The notes below the pieces were generated by a model, which made no database searches, was not told the DNA's origin, and saw only the letters and a list, made by a program, of their open reading frames with translations. Shown here piece by piece: positions 34,725 through 42,599 of a stretch of DNA of 44,611 nucleotides (position 1 is the stretch's first letter; each line of letters starts with the position of its first letter). The DNA is from Methylobacterium sp. J-088 (GTDB lineage Bacteria > Pseudomonadota > Alphaproteobacteria > Rhizobiales > Beijerinckiaceae). The translations under genes and the position numbers were made by a program. Where the stretch lies: NCBI RefSeq assembly GCF_022829295.1, contig NZ_JAKSYH010000242.1, positions 1-44,611 of the forward strand, in the 5' to 3' direction.

Positions 34725-35711
34725 ATGGCCGCGCTCCGCAACATCGGTGTGATCGCCCAGCTTCGAAGCGAGGCGAGCAGCCACGTGATCCGCTTCCGCA
34801 ACGGCCGGGTCCGGCAGAGCGGGCGGGGTCTGGTCTTCTGGTTCCGGCCCGAGACCGCCAGCATCAGCGAGGTGCCGGTGGACGACCGCGAGATGACCCT
34901 GTTCGTCCGCGGCCGCAGCCGGGACTTCCAGACCGTCGTGGTCCAGGGGACGATCGGCTGGCACGTCGTCGATCCGGAGCTGCTGGCCAGCCGGGTCGAC
35001 TTCTCGATCAACCTCCGCACCGGGCGCCTGCAGGGTGAGCCGATCGAGCGGATCGAGGCGCGCCTCGGCGGCATCGCCAGCCAGGCAGCGCTGCACTATC
35101 TCGGGGCGAGCCCGATCGGCGCCCTCCTCGATGCGGGGCCGGAGCCGCTGCGCGCGGTCCTCGAACGGGTGCTTTCCGACGCCCCGGCGCTGGCCGAGAT
35201 CGGTGTCGCAGCCGTGTCGATGCGGCTCACCAACCTCGCGCCGACCAGCGAGCTGGAGCGCGCCCTGCAGACGCCGACCTTCGAGGCCCTGCAGCAGAAA
35301 GCCGACGCGGCGACCTTCTCGCGGCGCGCCCTGGCGGTCGAGAAGGAGCGCGCCATCGCGGAGAACGAACTCGCCACCAAGACCGAACTGGCCCGGCGCG
35401 AGACGGTACTGATCGCCCAGGAGGCCGAGAACGCCCGCGACCGCGCCGCCGGCGTCGCGGAGGCGCGGGGCCTGGAGGCGGCCGCGGAGGCCGGGCGCAT
35501 CCGGCTCGTCGAGGGCGCCCGGGCCGAGGCGGAGCAGCGCCGCGCCGCAATCTACCGGGACATGCCGCCCGCCGTCCTGCTCGGATTGGCAGCCCGGGAA
35601 CTCGCCGGCAAGCTGGAGACGATCGAGCACATCAACGTCACGCCCGACCTGCTGGCTTCCATCCTCGGCGAGATTCGCGGTGCGCTTCCCGCGCGGCTCA
35701 CGCCGCGCTGA
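34725..35711 (+). CDS. SPFH/band 7 domain protein
   Basis: A 328-residue SPFH (stomatin/prohibitin/flotillin) protein. Residues about 20-185 form the SPFH domain (RQSGRGLVFWFRPETASISE, VVVQGTIGWHVVDPELLASR, GVAAVSMRLTNLAPTSELER). Residues about 195-270 are a highly charged Ala/Glu/Arg coiled coil, as in flotillins. No N-terminal TM helix is seen, so membrane contact, if any, would be peripheral. Such proteins form large rings or cages at membranes. ATG 34725 has a GAGGAG site. The stop is 11 bases before the NAD-kinase-like gene, so the two form an operon. It sits behind a strong promoter with a palindromic operator, divergent from the sortase operon. Function in this pairing is not known to me. 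Confidence 0.85.
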   Translation: MAALRNIGVIAQLRSEASSHVIRFRNGRVRQSGRGLVFWFRPETASISEVPVDDREMTLFVRGRSRDFQTVVVQGTIGWHVVDPELLASRVDFSINLRTGRLQGEPIERIEARLGGIASQAALHYLGASPIGALLDAGPEPLRAVLERVLSDAPALAEIGVAAVSMRLTNLAPTSELERALQTPTFEALQQKADAATFSRRALAVEKERAIAENELATKTELARRETVLIAQEAENARDRAAGVAEARGLEAAAEAGRIRLVEGARAEAEQRRAAIYRDMPPAVLLGLAARELAGKLETIEHINVTPDLLASILGEIRGALPARLTPR

Positions 35712-35722
35712 GGTGACCCGTC

Positions 35723-36616
35723 ATGCCGGCCATCACCCCCCGCGTGGTCTTCGTGATCCGCGACACGGATTACGAGTTGCTCATCGCCCGGCACGCGACC
35801 CGCGGCCAGGTCCGGTTCTTTCTGGAAAGCCGGGGCCAGACGCTCGCCGAGGTCGAGGCATGCCACGCCCGGTTCCTGGCCGTGCTGGCGGAGGCCCGGG
35901 CGTCGGTGCCCCTGGACTGGCGGCAGGCCCTGGTGCGGCGCCCCGACCTCGACCGCTTCCTGTTCGCCCCCGAGGACGTGGTCGTGGCGGTGGGGCAGGA
36001 TGGGCTCGTGGCCAACGTCGCCAAGTATCTCGACGGGCAGCCGGTGGTCGGCGTCAACCCGGCGCCCGACCTCTACGACGGGGTGCTGGCCCGGGTCCGG
36101 GTCGAGGCCCTGCGCGAATTGCTGCCGGCCAGCGCGGCCGGCGCCACGCCCTTCCAGCGGCGCACCATGGTGCAGGCGACGTTCGACGGCGGCGAGCGGC
36201 TGCTCGCCCTGAACGAGATCTTCGTCGGCCACCGCAGCCATCAATCCGCGCGCTACCGCATCGACGACGGGGCGCGTGTGGAGGACCAGTCGTCGAGCGG
36301 GCTGATCGTGGCCTCGGGCACCGGCCTGACCGGCTGGGCGCGCTCGATCAGCGAAGCGACGCACCTCACCGTGGAGGTCGGCATCGAGGAGGCGGCCTTC
36401 GGCTACTGGGTGCGCGAACCGTTCCCGAGCGTCGCCACCGGCACCGACCTGCGCGGCGGCAAGTTCGCCGGATCGCCCCTTACGGTGGTGTCGCGGATGA
36501 ACGAGGGCGGCGTGGTGTTCTCGGACGGGATCGAGCAGGATTTCGTCGCCTTCGACTGGGGGCGGCGCGTCGCGATCACGCCGGCATCCCGGTCGCTCAA
36601 TCTTGTCCTTCCTTGA
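35723..36616 (+). CDS. NAD kinase-like protein with altered GGDG motif
   Basis: A 297-residue protein of the NAD/diacylglycerol kinase superfamily. Where NAD kinases have GGDGT, this has GQDGL (91-95) in VVAVGQDGLVANVAKYLDGQ. PVVGVNPAPDLYDGVL follows, as in the family. Asn164-Glu165 in LALNEIFVG matches the NE motif, and SSGLIVASGTGLTGWA (about 191-206) matches the nucleotide-binding GLIVxTPTGSTAY motif with changes. It is probably a divergent or specialised NAD kinase paralogue; whether it still phosphorylates NAD is open. It is 11 bases behind the SPFH gene and surely co-transcribed. A housekeeping NAD kinase should exist elsewhere in the genome. Confidence 0.78.
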   Translation: MPAITPRVVFVIRDTDYELLIARHATRGQVRFFLESRGQTLAEVEACHARFLAVLAEARASVPLDWRQALVRRPDLDRFLFAPEDVVVAVGQDGLVANVAKYLDGQPVVGVNPAPDLYDGVLARVRVEALRELLPASAAGATPFQRRTMVQATFDGGERLLALNEIFVGHRSHQSARYRIDDGARVEDQSSSGLIVASGTGLTGWARSISEATHLTVEVGIEEAAFGYWVREPFPSVATGTDLRGGKFAGSPLTVVSRMNEGGVVFSDGIEQDFVAFDWGRRVAITPASRSLNLVLP

Positions 36617-37183
36617 TGCAACACGATTTCGCTCGACGTGGTCATGTCCCCGGTGATCCCCGAACAGCGCCGGAGGGGCCTTGGCCGGGAGGAGCACAAG
36701 GGGACGATTCTGCGGGACAATCTCGGCCTGCCGCGCTTCGACAACCGGTTCTCCGCGCCGCACGGTGATCGACGTGTTTTGGGTCCGGACATTGTCTGAC
36801 GGCGCTCGAAATCCGCGGCTGCGGCGACCAAGTCGAGGCGCGGCTGCCAGGCAGTGCAGCCACCTCAGGCCCACCCTGTGGTCCGTCGCCTTGCCCACCG
36901 GCACGACCGGCATAGCCGACCCGCACGCCGGAGGTGAAGGTGGCGGGGGCGGCAACAGCACGGTCACCCGCAGGCCCGCCCGCGCACCCGCATGCTCTGG
37001 CCGACCTCGCAGACCTGATGGCGCCCGCCCCCGCGGGCGCCGACACCGCAGCCCCCAATCGCCGTAGCTCGGCTCGCGTGGTCCTCGCCGGCATGGCCGG
37101 CCCCAGAGACACCTTGGGCGATGCGCCGGTGACGCGGCCGCTCAGCCCTGTCGCGGCTCTGCGCCTTCGGCTAAGCTGCCGGC
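36617..37183. other. Gap with a coding-like remnant
   Basis: Just after the NAD-kinase-like stop, in the same frame, 36626-36780 reads ISLDVVMSPVIPEQRRRGLG and then REEHKGTILRDNLGLPRFDN, which looks like real protein but has no start of its own and soon ends. I do not recognise the family. It may be the leftover of a deleted gene. The remainder is featureless GC-rich DNA. Confidence 0.35.
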
Positions 37184-37816
37184 ATGATTCGATGTGCCGA
37201 ATCCCGTCCGTTTCGCCGGCTCGCAGCTGGTCTCGTGCTCGGGGCCTGCTGCCTGTCGGCGGGGCCCGCCGCCGCTCAGGCTCTCCTGTGGCCGTCGATC
37301 GGCTTCGCACCCCTGCCCTCCTTTGCCTGGCCCGCGCCCGCCGAGGACGCAGCCGGCCGCTGGACCGGCTCCTACGCCCGCCTGTCGACCGGTTATGCGG
37401 TGACGAGCTCCCGGCATTTCGGCAGCTATTCCGGCCCGACCATCGGCTTCGAGGCCGGGCGGATGTGGCAGGAGGGCCCGATCCTCTACGGCATCAGCGG
37501 CGGCTTCGATTATCTCGCCGGGCTCGACGGCACCCTGGCGCCCGGCTACGGGCACCTCGCCTACAGCCGCGACTTCGCCGGCGCCCTGGCGGTAAAGGTC
37601 GGGACGCTGCTGACACCGGACGTCCTGGTCTACGGGAAGGGCGGCGCCTTGGCCCTGCACGAGAGCCTGCGGGTCGGCCCGACGCCCGCGACCCTGCCGT
37701 TCAGCCGGCAGGACATCGCGGTGCGTCCGGTGGCGGGTGTCGGGGTCGAGTGGGCCGTCACGGACCGGCTGTCGCTGGCCGTCGAGGCCGGGGTAGTCGG
37801 CGGCGGGATTCGCTGA
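37184..37816 (+). CDS. Outer membrane beta-barrel protein
   Basis: A 210-residue protein with a Sec signal peptide (AAGLVLGACCLSAGPAAAQA) and alternating strands typical of small OmpA/Omp25-like barrels: ARLSTGYAVTSSRHFGSYSG, IGFEAGRMWQEGPILYGISG, FAGALAVKVGTLLTPDVLVY, VGVEWAVTDRLSLAVEAGVV. It ends in GGGIR rather than a terminal Phe, unusual for a barrel. It likely sits in the outer membrane as a structural or adhesin-type protein; the function is unknown. The stop lies seven bases from the convergent acetyltransferase stop. Confidence 0.78.
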   Translation: MIRCAESRPFRRLAAGLVLGACCLSAGPAAAQALLWPSIGFAPLPSFAWPAPAEDAAGRWTGSYARLSTGYAVTSSRHFGSYSGPTIGFEAGRMWQEGPILYGISGGFDYLAGLDGTLAPGYGHLAYSRDFAGALAVKVGTLLTPDVLVYGKGGALALHESLRVGPTPATLPFSRQDIAVRPVAGVGVEWAVTDRLSLAVEAGVVGGGIR

Positions 37817-37823
37817 GGGACCG

Positions 37824-38420
37824 TCACGCCGAGCGGGATGCCGGGTCGCAGGACCGCGCCAGGGATGGGAGGTCGCGCCACCCGTAGGCGACTTCGGTGA
37901 ACCGTCCGCGCCCGCGGACGGCCTCCGGCCGATCGAGCAGGGTGCCGCCGAAACCCTCGACGAAGCGGCGGCCGGGGGCGTTCGTACGCAGCACCCAGGC
38001 GCCGATGGCCCGGTAACCCGCCTGCTGCAGGCTCGCCGCCATTGCGGCGGCCAGAGCCCGGCCAATGCCGCGCCCCTGGGCGGCCCGCACGACATAGGGC
38101 CCCCGGAACTCCCCGTCGAAGCCTGCCGCCGCCAGGTCGCCCGCGCGCTGGGCGTTGCCGAGGCTGAATCCGACCGGCTTCCCATCCAACTCGGCCAGGA
38201 AGGCCACTTCGTCAGCATCCGGCTGCGGGCTGCTGAGAATCTGCGCCCACCACGCCTGCCGCACCTCGACCGTGAGAGCGTCGATCATCTCGGGGGGTAG
38301 GAGGCCGCCATAGGCCTCGTGCCAAGCCGTCACGTGGAGTGCGGCGATCGCGGCTGCATCGTCCGGTCCCGCGCGCCGCACGACGAGCGCGCGCGTCGTC
38401 GCGATCCTGATCACGGCCAT
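37824..38420 (-). CDS. GNAT-family N-acetyltransferase
   Basis: A 198-residue GNAT protein. The acetyl-CoA-binding motif A is VVRAAQGRGIGRALAAAMAA (Q/RxxGxG/A form), preceded by the beta4 strand region GFDGEFRGPYV and followed by YRAIGAWVLRTNAPGRRFVE, the usual motif B. VRRAGPDDAAAIAALHVTAW is the typical N-terminal segment. The acceptor substrate is unknown. ATG 38420 begins the conserved domain; longer frames upstream only read across the hydratase gene. It follows that gene by 35 bases and may be part of the same operon. Confidence 0.88.
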   Translation of the reverse strand: MAVIRIATTRALVVRRAGPDDAAAIAALHVTAWHEAYGGLLPPEMIDALTVEVRQAWWAQILSSPQPDADEVAFLAELDGKPVGFSLGNAQRAGDLAAAGFDGEFRGPYVVRAAQGRGIGRALAAAMAASLQQAGYRAIGAWVLRTNAPGRRFVEGFGGTLLDRPEAVRGRGRFTEVAYGWRDLPSLARSCDPASRSA

Positions 38421-38455
38421 AGGCTCAACGTCCGGTCGCCGGACCTTGCCGTCCG

Positions 38456-39499
38456 CTACTTTGGCACGAACGCCCAGTAGTCGAGATCGAGAATCACCGA
38501 CGGATCGAAGCCATCCCCCGCGCGATCCGGGAAGGCGCCGCAGGGTTGGTTCTTGGTGGCCACGGTACGCAGGCGCAGGAGCCCGACATCGGCGCGGCCG
38601 ACATCCGCCGTCGCCAGAACTTCGCTCCAGGCATAGACCGTGTCGCCGGCAAACAGCGGCGCCACGTGCCGGCCGGCATTGATGCCAGCGAGCGCGAAGG
38701 CGTTGGCGAGCCCGTTGAAGCTGAGCGCCCGGGCGAGCGAGATCACGTGCCCGCCGTAGATGAGGCGGCGGCCGAAACGGGTGTCCTTGGCGGCCAGCCC
38801 GTCGAAATGCACCTTCGCGGTGTTCTGGAACAGGCGCGTGGCGATCTGGTGCTCGGCCTCCTCGACGGTCATGCCGTCGACGTGGTCGATCTTTTCGCCG
38901 ACCGCATAATCCGCGAAGCGGTGCGGGCTGCCGGCCAAGTCCGTATCGTAGGCGGTGGCCGAGAGTGGCGGCAGCGCACCCGCCAGATCCTGCGGATCCA
39001 CCACCTTGGCGAGGGTCGGCACGCGTTCCTCGGCGATCGCGGCTTCGGGGTCGCGCTTGCGCACTAGCACCCAGCGGCAATAGCTCAGCAGGGTCTCGCC
39101 GCGCTCGTCGGAGCCAACCGAGCGCACGTAGACCACGCCGGTCTGGCGGTTCGAACTCTCCTTGAGGCCGATCACCTCCGAAACGGTCGATACGGTCTCG
39201 CCCGGATAGACCGGCCGCCGGAACCCGCCCTCCGCGTAGCCGAGATTGGCCAGCGCGTTGAGGGAGACGTCCGGCACGGTCTTGCCGAACACCATGTGGA
39301 AGGTCAGCAGATCGTCGAGCGGGCTCTTCGGGTAGCCGAAGGCGCGCGCGAAGGCGTCCGAGGACTGGACCGCGAAGCGCGGCCCGTAGAGGCCCGTGTA
39401 CATCGCCACGTCGCCCACCGTGACGGTGCGCGGGGTGGCGTGGCGGATGGTTTCGCCGAGGCGGAAATCCTCGAAGAAGCGGCCGGGATTCGTCTTCAC
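38456..39499 (-). CDS. mcd: Mesaconyl-CoA hydratase (beta-methylmalyl-CoA dehydratase)
   Basis: A 347-residue MaoC-like double-hotdog protein. The opening MKTNPGRFFEDFRLGETIRH and the two hotdog halves (VTVGDVAMYTGLYGPRFAVQ; KVHFDGLAAKDTRFGRRLIY followed by GGHVISLARALSFNGLANAF) match mesaconyl-CoA hydratase closely in length and motif. The enzyme adds water to mesaconyl-C1-CoA to give beta-methylmalyl-CoA in the ethylmalonyl-CoA pathway. That pathway regenerates glyoxylate from acetyl-CoA in methylotrophs without isocitrate lyase, so the gene is a strong taxonomic marker. The start is GTG 39499. It is 12 bases behind yggT and probably co-transcribed. In Methylobacterium the gene is also called meaC. 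Confidence 0.92.
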   Translation of the reverse strand: MKTNPGRFFEDFRLGETIRHATPRTVTVGDVAMYTGLYGPRFAVQSSDAFARAFGYPKSPLDDLLTFHMVFGKTVPDVSLNALANLGYAEGGFRRPVYPGETVSTVSEVIGLKESSNRQTGVVYVRSVGSDERGETLLSYCRWVLVRKRDPEAAIAEERVPTLAKVVDPQDLAGALPPLSATAYDTDLAGSPHRFADYAVGEKIDHVDGMTVEEAEHQIATRLFQNTAKVHFDGLAAKDTRFGRRLIYGGHVISLARALSFNGLANAFALAGINAGRHVAPLFAGDTVYAWSEVLATADVGRADVGLLRLRTVATKNQPCGAFPDRAGDGFDPSVILDLDYWAFVPK

Positions 39500-39511
39500 G
39501 GGGGATCGATC

Positions 39512-39814
39512 CTACTGCGCGTAAACGTAGGTTGCGGGCACGGCATACTCGTGCAGCAGGCGGCTGATGAACAGCAGCAGCAGGATGAGGATGATCGGCG
39601 AGATGTCGACGCCACCGAGATTGGGCAGCAGGTTGCGGATCGGCCGCAGCACCGGCTCGGTGATCCGGTAGAGCACCTCTCCGATCTGCGCGACGATCGG
39701 ATTGCGCACGTTCACTACATTGAACGCCACGAGCCAGCTCAGGACCGCGCTGGCGATGAGGACGTAGATGAAGAGCTGGACGACCGTGTCGAAGAGCCAG
39801 ATCAGGGCGTTCAT
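39512..39814 (-). CDS. YggT family inner membrane protein
   Basis: A 100-residue protein with two TM regions: LFDTVVQLFIYVLIASAVLS near the N-terminus and ISPIILILLLLFISRLL near the C-terminus. Between them lies the conserved YggT signature VLYRITEPVLRPIRNLLPNL. The family is linked to cell-envelope and FtsZ-related functions in other bacteria, without a settled role. ATG 39814 fits. It is the first gene of a likely operon with the hydratase. Confidence 0.92.
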   Translation of the reverse strand: MNALIWLFDTVVQLFIYVLIASAVLSWLVAFNVVNVRNPIVAQIGEVLYRITEPVLRPIRNLLPNLGGVDISPIILILLLLFISRLLHEYAVPATYVYAQ

Positions 39815-39893
39815 GCGGGTTCGCGCGCTATCCTCGGGGCGCCCGCATCCCGGCGCCGGAGCGGCGCGCGGCGGGCGACGTTGAAACAGGGAA

Positions 39894-39923
39894 TTGACAG
39901 GCTGAGCCGCCCGCGCCTACAAG
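39894..39923 (+). promoter_or_regulatory. Promoter of the tRNA-Ala gene
   Basis: TTGACA (39894-39899), 18 bases, then TACAAG (39918-39923). The mature tRNA starts 14 bases after the -10 box. The boxes and spacing fit a housekeeping sigma promoter. Confidence 0.5.
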
Positions 39924-39937
39924 GCCGGCGCCTCGAC

Positions 39938-40013
39938 GGGGCTGTAGCTCAGATGGGAGAGCGCCGCAATCGCACTGCGGAGGTCAGGGGTTCGATTCCC
40001 CTCAGCTCCACCA
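39938..40013 (+). tRNA. tRNA-Ala(CGC)
   Basis: A full 76-base cloverleaf with encoded CCA. Acceptor GGGGCTG/CAGCTCC includes the G3:U70 pair that identifies alanine tRNAs. D arm GCTC/GAGC; anticodon stem CCGCA/TGCGG with loop ATCGCAC, anticodon CGC reading GCG; T arm AGGGG/CCCCT with TTCGATT. The DNA right of it is decayed and contains a transposase remnant, but I saw no duplicate of the 3' end that would mark an integrated island. Confidence 0.97.
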
Positions 40014-40554
40014 CTTACTTTTCGCTCGAGAAAGGCAAGTGGTGGCAATGAGTTACGAGATAGCTCCCTAGCCTTTCTCACCAAATCTTCCATCTGGCGG
40101 GTGGATTTCTCCCCACCCGAAGCGCGCGGCACGAGTTCGTTCCTTCGTACGATTCCTTTGTCGTTATGGTGTGGTCCAAGCACACGCCGCACCACTCGCA
40201 CTGCACGCCGGATACCCACGCTTGGTCACCCGGCGCAACTTGGGCAAATGCGTGGACCAAGGTACGCTTAGCTTCGATGCGCCTACAAATTTAGCATGCG
40301 ACGAAGAGGCGCGCAGTATGCGCCCCGTTGCATGAAGCGCCGCTTCGACGCTGACGGGGCTCCGAACATCCACGACGATAGGCCCGCTGCCGGATCGACT
40401 CCATTGATCGAGCCGGCCCGCACCGGACCAACGAGATGTCGAATGGGGACGTCGGATCCACATGCATCGAGCTGGCAAAGGTGCGATGCCGCGATCGAGG
40501 TGCTGCAACCGTAGGAAGCCACGACGGAAGGAACCGAGCGACACGCCCACGAAA
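40014..40554. other. Decayed region, no intact gene
   Basis: Open frames are short and shifted. Around 40300-40554, minus-strand pieces may be further decayed parts of the ISL3-type transposase that begins at 40926, but the homology is too weak to place. CCACTT...AAGTGG (40011-40042) can pair but has no T run. Confidence 0.35.
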
Positions 40555-40926
40555 TCATCTCCGGGTGGTCGTCCAAGCATAAGGAACTCCCGCAGCACCT
40601 GATCGGCGGCTGCCGCTGCACCTGCGCCTCTTTCCAACGCGCATGATGGGGAAGCACTCGGCGAAGACTTTCCGCCCGCAGGCAACCTCGTTGCACCGGA
40701 AGCGCCGCACCATCACGTGCAGTTCGACGCGCCGACCACCGAGCGGCAGGTCGACGGCACGGCGCTGGTAGCGGCTTTGGGTGCGACGTGAAGAGGTCCG
40801 GCAGTCTGGGCAAGTTGCTGTCGTAGACCCGGACCTCACGACCGCACCGATCCGATCGACGCAGACATCGAGGTGATCGACGAATCCGGCAGAGACGAGG
40901 TTCGACGGCCTGAAATGAGGGCGCAT
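40555..40926 (-). pseudogene. ISL3-family transposase remnant (N-terminal zinc-finger part)
   Basis: Reads LVSAGFVDHLDVCVDRIGAV, then ATCPDCRTSSRRTQSRYQRR, then AVDLPLGGRRVELHVMVRRF and RCNEVACGRKVFAECFP. This is the N-terminal zinc-binding region of ISL3 transposases (CPDC...C...C with HSRYxRxxxDLPxxGxxVxLxVxVRRFRC). After AECFP the frame loses homology, and no DDE core is intact. The element is dead; its ends are not recognisable. It lies 540 bases from the tRNA gene. Confidence 0.6.
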
Positions 40927-41271
40927 GCTGCGGCTCCATCGTGGATGTCCGCAACCTCAACGCCGTTGGCATCAGCTAGAATGAGTAAGAGCCACCGTTG
41001 CACGCCCAAACACAGGTCGACGGCGTGATCTACCGTCTGGAGGGGTGAAGGACCGTCACCGCACAACTCGTCCCGCACGACCGGTCGCAAGAATTCCTCC
41101 GGGATCGATTCGGCTAGAGTCGCCTGCTGCTGTTAGGAGGCGGGCCGACACTTCAGCCAAGCAAGCCCTCAAAGCGCCCGCGATCGGATCAGCCGATGAC
41201 TAGGAGTAACGGGGGAATGAGCTGGGCACTGGTCAGCCGCTGATCGAGATCGGCGCTACCCGATCCTCGGT
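40927..41271. other. No gene recognised
   Basis: Between the transposase remnant and a small candidate gene. Frames are short, without motifs, consistent with decayed mobile DNA. Confidence 0.35.
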
Positions 41272-41478
41272 TCAGCGGCACCAAGAGGCAGCACCACACC
41301 ACCGGATAGGAGCACGATCGATAGCGCCGGTCGTGACAGGATCTACAGACGGCAGGTGCGCCACGGCTGGTTCTGCGGGTCGATTGGCTTCCACCAGCAT
41401 AGCCGCCGAAAAGCAGCAGAGACCTAGAACGGCGATCCAGAAGGCGCCTTTTAGGGTTCGAAGCGTTCGCTTGGGCAT
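41272..41478 (-). CDS. Small single-pass membrane or exported protein, hypothetical
   Basis: A 68-residue frame starting MPKRTLRTLKGAFWIAVLGL, a basic N-terminus followed by a hydrophobic segment (residues 11-30), then EANRPAEPAVAHLPSVDPVT and TGAIDR. The basic-hydrophobic-hydrophilic order and the 'DPVTTGAIDR' style tail occur in many small exported proteins of Methylobacterium. No family name. The start ATG 41478 is clear; the ribosome site is weak. The last 15 residues (RWCGAASWCR) look atypical, so the true end may have shifted. Confidence 0.45.
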   Translation of the reverse strand: MPKRTLRTLKGAFWIAVLGLCCFSAAMLVEANRPAEPAVAHLPSVDPVTTGAIDRAPIRWCGAASWCR

Positions 41479-41547
41479 GGCGGCGATGCTGGGGGCTATC
41501 AGTTAGCGAACCCTTGCGCCGCTCAACTGCTACGAGAACTGCTTGCA

Positions 41548-41757
41548 TCAAGCGGATCGCAAGGATCCCATCTGCAGCCGCTCCGCCTCCTCCCGCCACG
41601 CATCCCGCTCGTCCTGTACTGCCTCGATGCGGGCATGCAGGTGGCCGGCGTCGACCGCGGTCTCCATCGGCATGTCCTGGGCGGTCGCGAGCTGCTGGCG
41701 TAGGTCGGTATTCTCGGTCGCCAGGGCGAGGAGAAGGGCAGCCAAGTCCTCGCTCAT
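41548..41757 (-). CDS. Small coiled-coil protein, hypothetical
   Basis: A 69-residue frame from ATG 41757: MSEDLAALLLALATENTDLR, then QQLATAQDMPMETAVDAGHL, then RIEAVQDERDAWREEAERLQ. The heptad pattern predicts two helices forming a coiled coil. No Cys, no signal peptide. Such short coiled-coil proteins often accompany insertion elements or plasmids as IS66-type accessory genes; this link is only suggestive. The longer frame upstream is Arg-rich and unlikely to be coding. Confidence 0.45.
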   Translation of the reverse strand: MSEDLAALLLALATENTDLRQQLATAQDMPMETAVDAGHLHARIEAVQDERDAWREEAERLQMGSLRSA

Positions 41758-42233
41758 CCAGGCCCCACGCCGCCGCAAGGCAGCGCGTCTAGCCGGGCTC
41801 AAGCTTGGCCGCAATCGCGTCCGATCATCGCGACTGCACCGGCGAGGCCGCACCTAGGCCGAGGGGTGTCAGGCCCCGGTGCTGCTCTTCCGGCGCGCGG
41901 CCGAAGCCGATCGCTGGGGGCATGGTGGCGCAAGGCGGTTAAAGGTTCTTGTATGCGGTGGAGCGGGGGGATCTCGCGGCAGCAGGTGGGAGCTATGTTC
42001 GACCCAGGCAAGTACTGCGGAATGAGGCGTTCTCGTCGCCGGATCCGACGCTTGATGCGCAGCTCCAGAGTCGACTTAGTAAAAATTCTCTTTCGATCGA
42101 CGTACAAATGTCGTTGAATTCGAGCATAGCGAGCGAAGCACGAGCGGATTTAGGCGCATATACTGATACGAGTTGGGCGACATATAGCCAAGCTATGCTA
42201 CTCATACATCCAGATAACTAATTTTGCCGGGTT
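41758..42233. other. Leader of the cupredoxin gene with a doubtful frame
   Basis: A plus-strand frame from TTG 41949 to 42221 (90 codons) ends 12 bases before the cupredoxin start. Its second half (SLNSSIASEARADLGAYTDT) is somewhat protein-like but unlike anything I know. The DNA from 42080 on is less GC-rich. It may be a decayed gene end or simply the promoter region. Confidence 0.3.
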
Positions 42234-42599
42234 GTGTCTGTGACTATTAGCAATTTACGCCGACCGTTCCTCCTTGGGGGCCCCGTCGCTCTGATCGTAG
42301 CGCTGCTGGTGGCTGGATCAGCCCAAGCCGGCCTCGCCAGCGCCTTTCGCATCGTGCTGCAGAAGGGCAGGCACTTCGACCCGACCGATCTGTTCCTGCG
42401 CCAGGGTGACACCATCACCCTCGTCAACGGGGACGACAACGCCGTCCACCACGCCTTCATCGAGGCTGATCGGTTCGCGTTCGATGCTGGCGATCAGGAG
42501 CCTGGCAAGCAGGCCACTTTGACCCTCAAGGAGCCCGGCGACTTCATCATCCAGTGCGGCATCCACCCGAAGATGAAGCTCACTATCCACGTGCAGTAG
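42234..42599 (+). CDS. Secreted cupredoxin (plastocyanin/azurin-like)
   Basis: A 121-residue exported copper protein. A signal peptide covers about 1-33 (VALIVALLVAGSAQA). The mature part has the type 1 copper ligand set: His in NAVHHAFIE, then Cys-Gly-Ile-His-Pro-Lys-Met in IIQCGIHPKM, giving His, Cys, His, Met. LRQGDTITLVNGDD is the typical strand before the first His. It should shuttle electrons in the periplasm or bind copper; the partner is unknown. The start is GTG 42234 or GTG 42240; neither has a strong ribosome site. The last ~106 bases are also read on the other strand as the tail of a DoxX-like gene. Confidence 0.85.
   Translation: MSVTISNLRRPFLLGGPVALIVALLVAGSAQAGLASAFRIVLQKGRHFDPTDLFLRQGDTITLVNGDDNAVHHAFIEADRFAFDAGDQEPGKQATLTLKEPGDFIIQCGIHPKMKLTIHVQ

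Noticed and set aside
34233..36967. Long minus-strand frames across the SPFH and NAD-kinase-like genes
   Set aside because: They run through the SPFH promoter and palindrome and lack domains; shadows of the plus-strand genes.
39938..40926. tRNA-Ala as attachment site of an integrated island
   Set aside because: No integrase gene and no repeat of the tRNA 3' end downstream; only a dead ISL3-type fragment.
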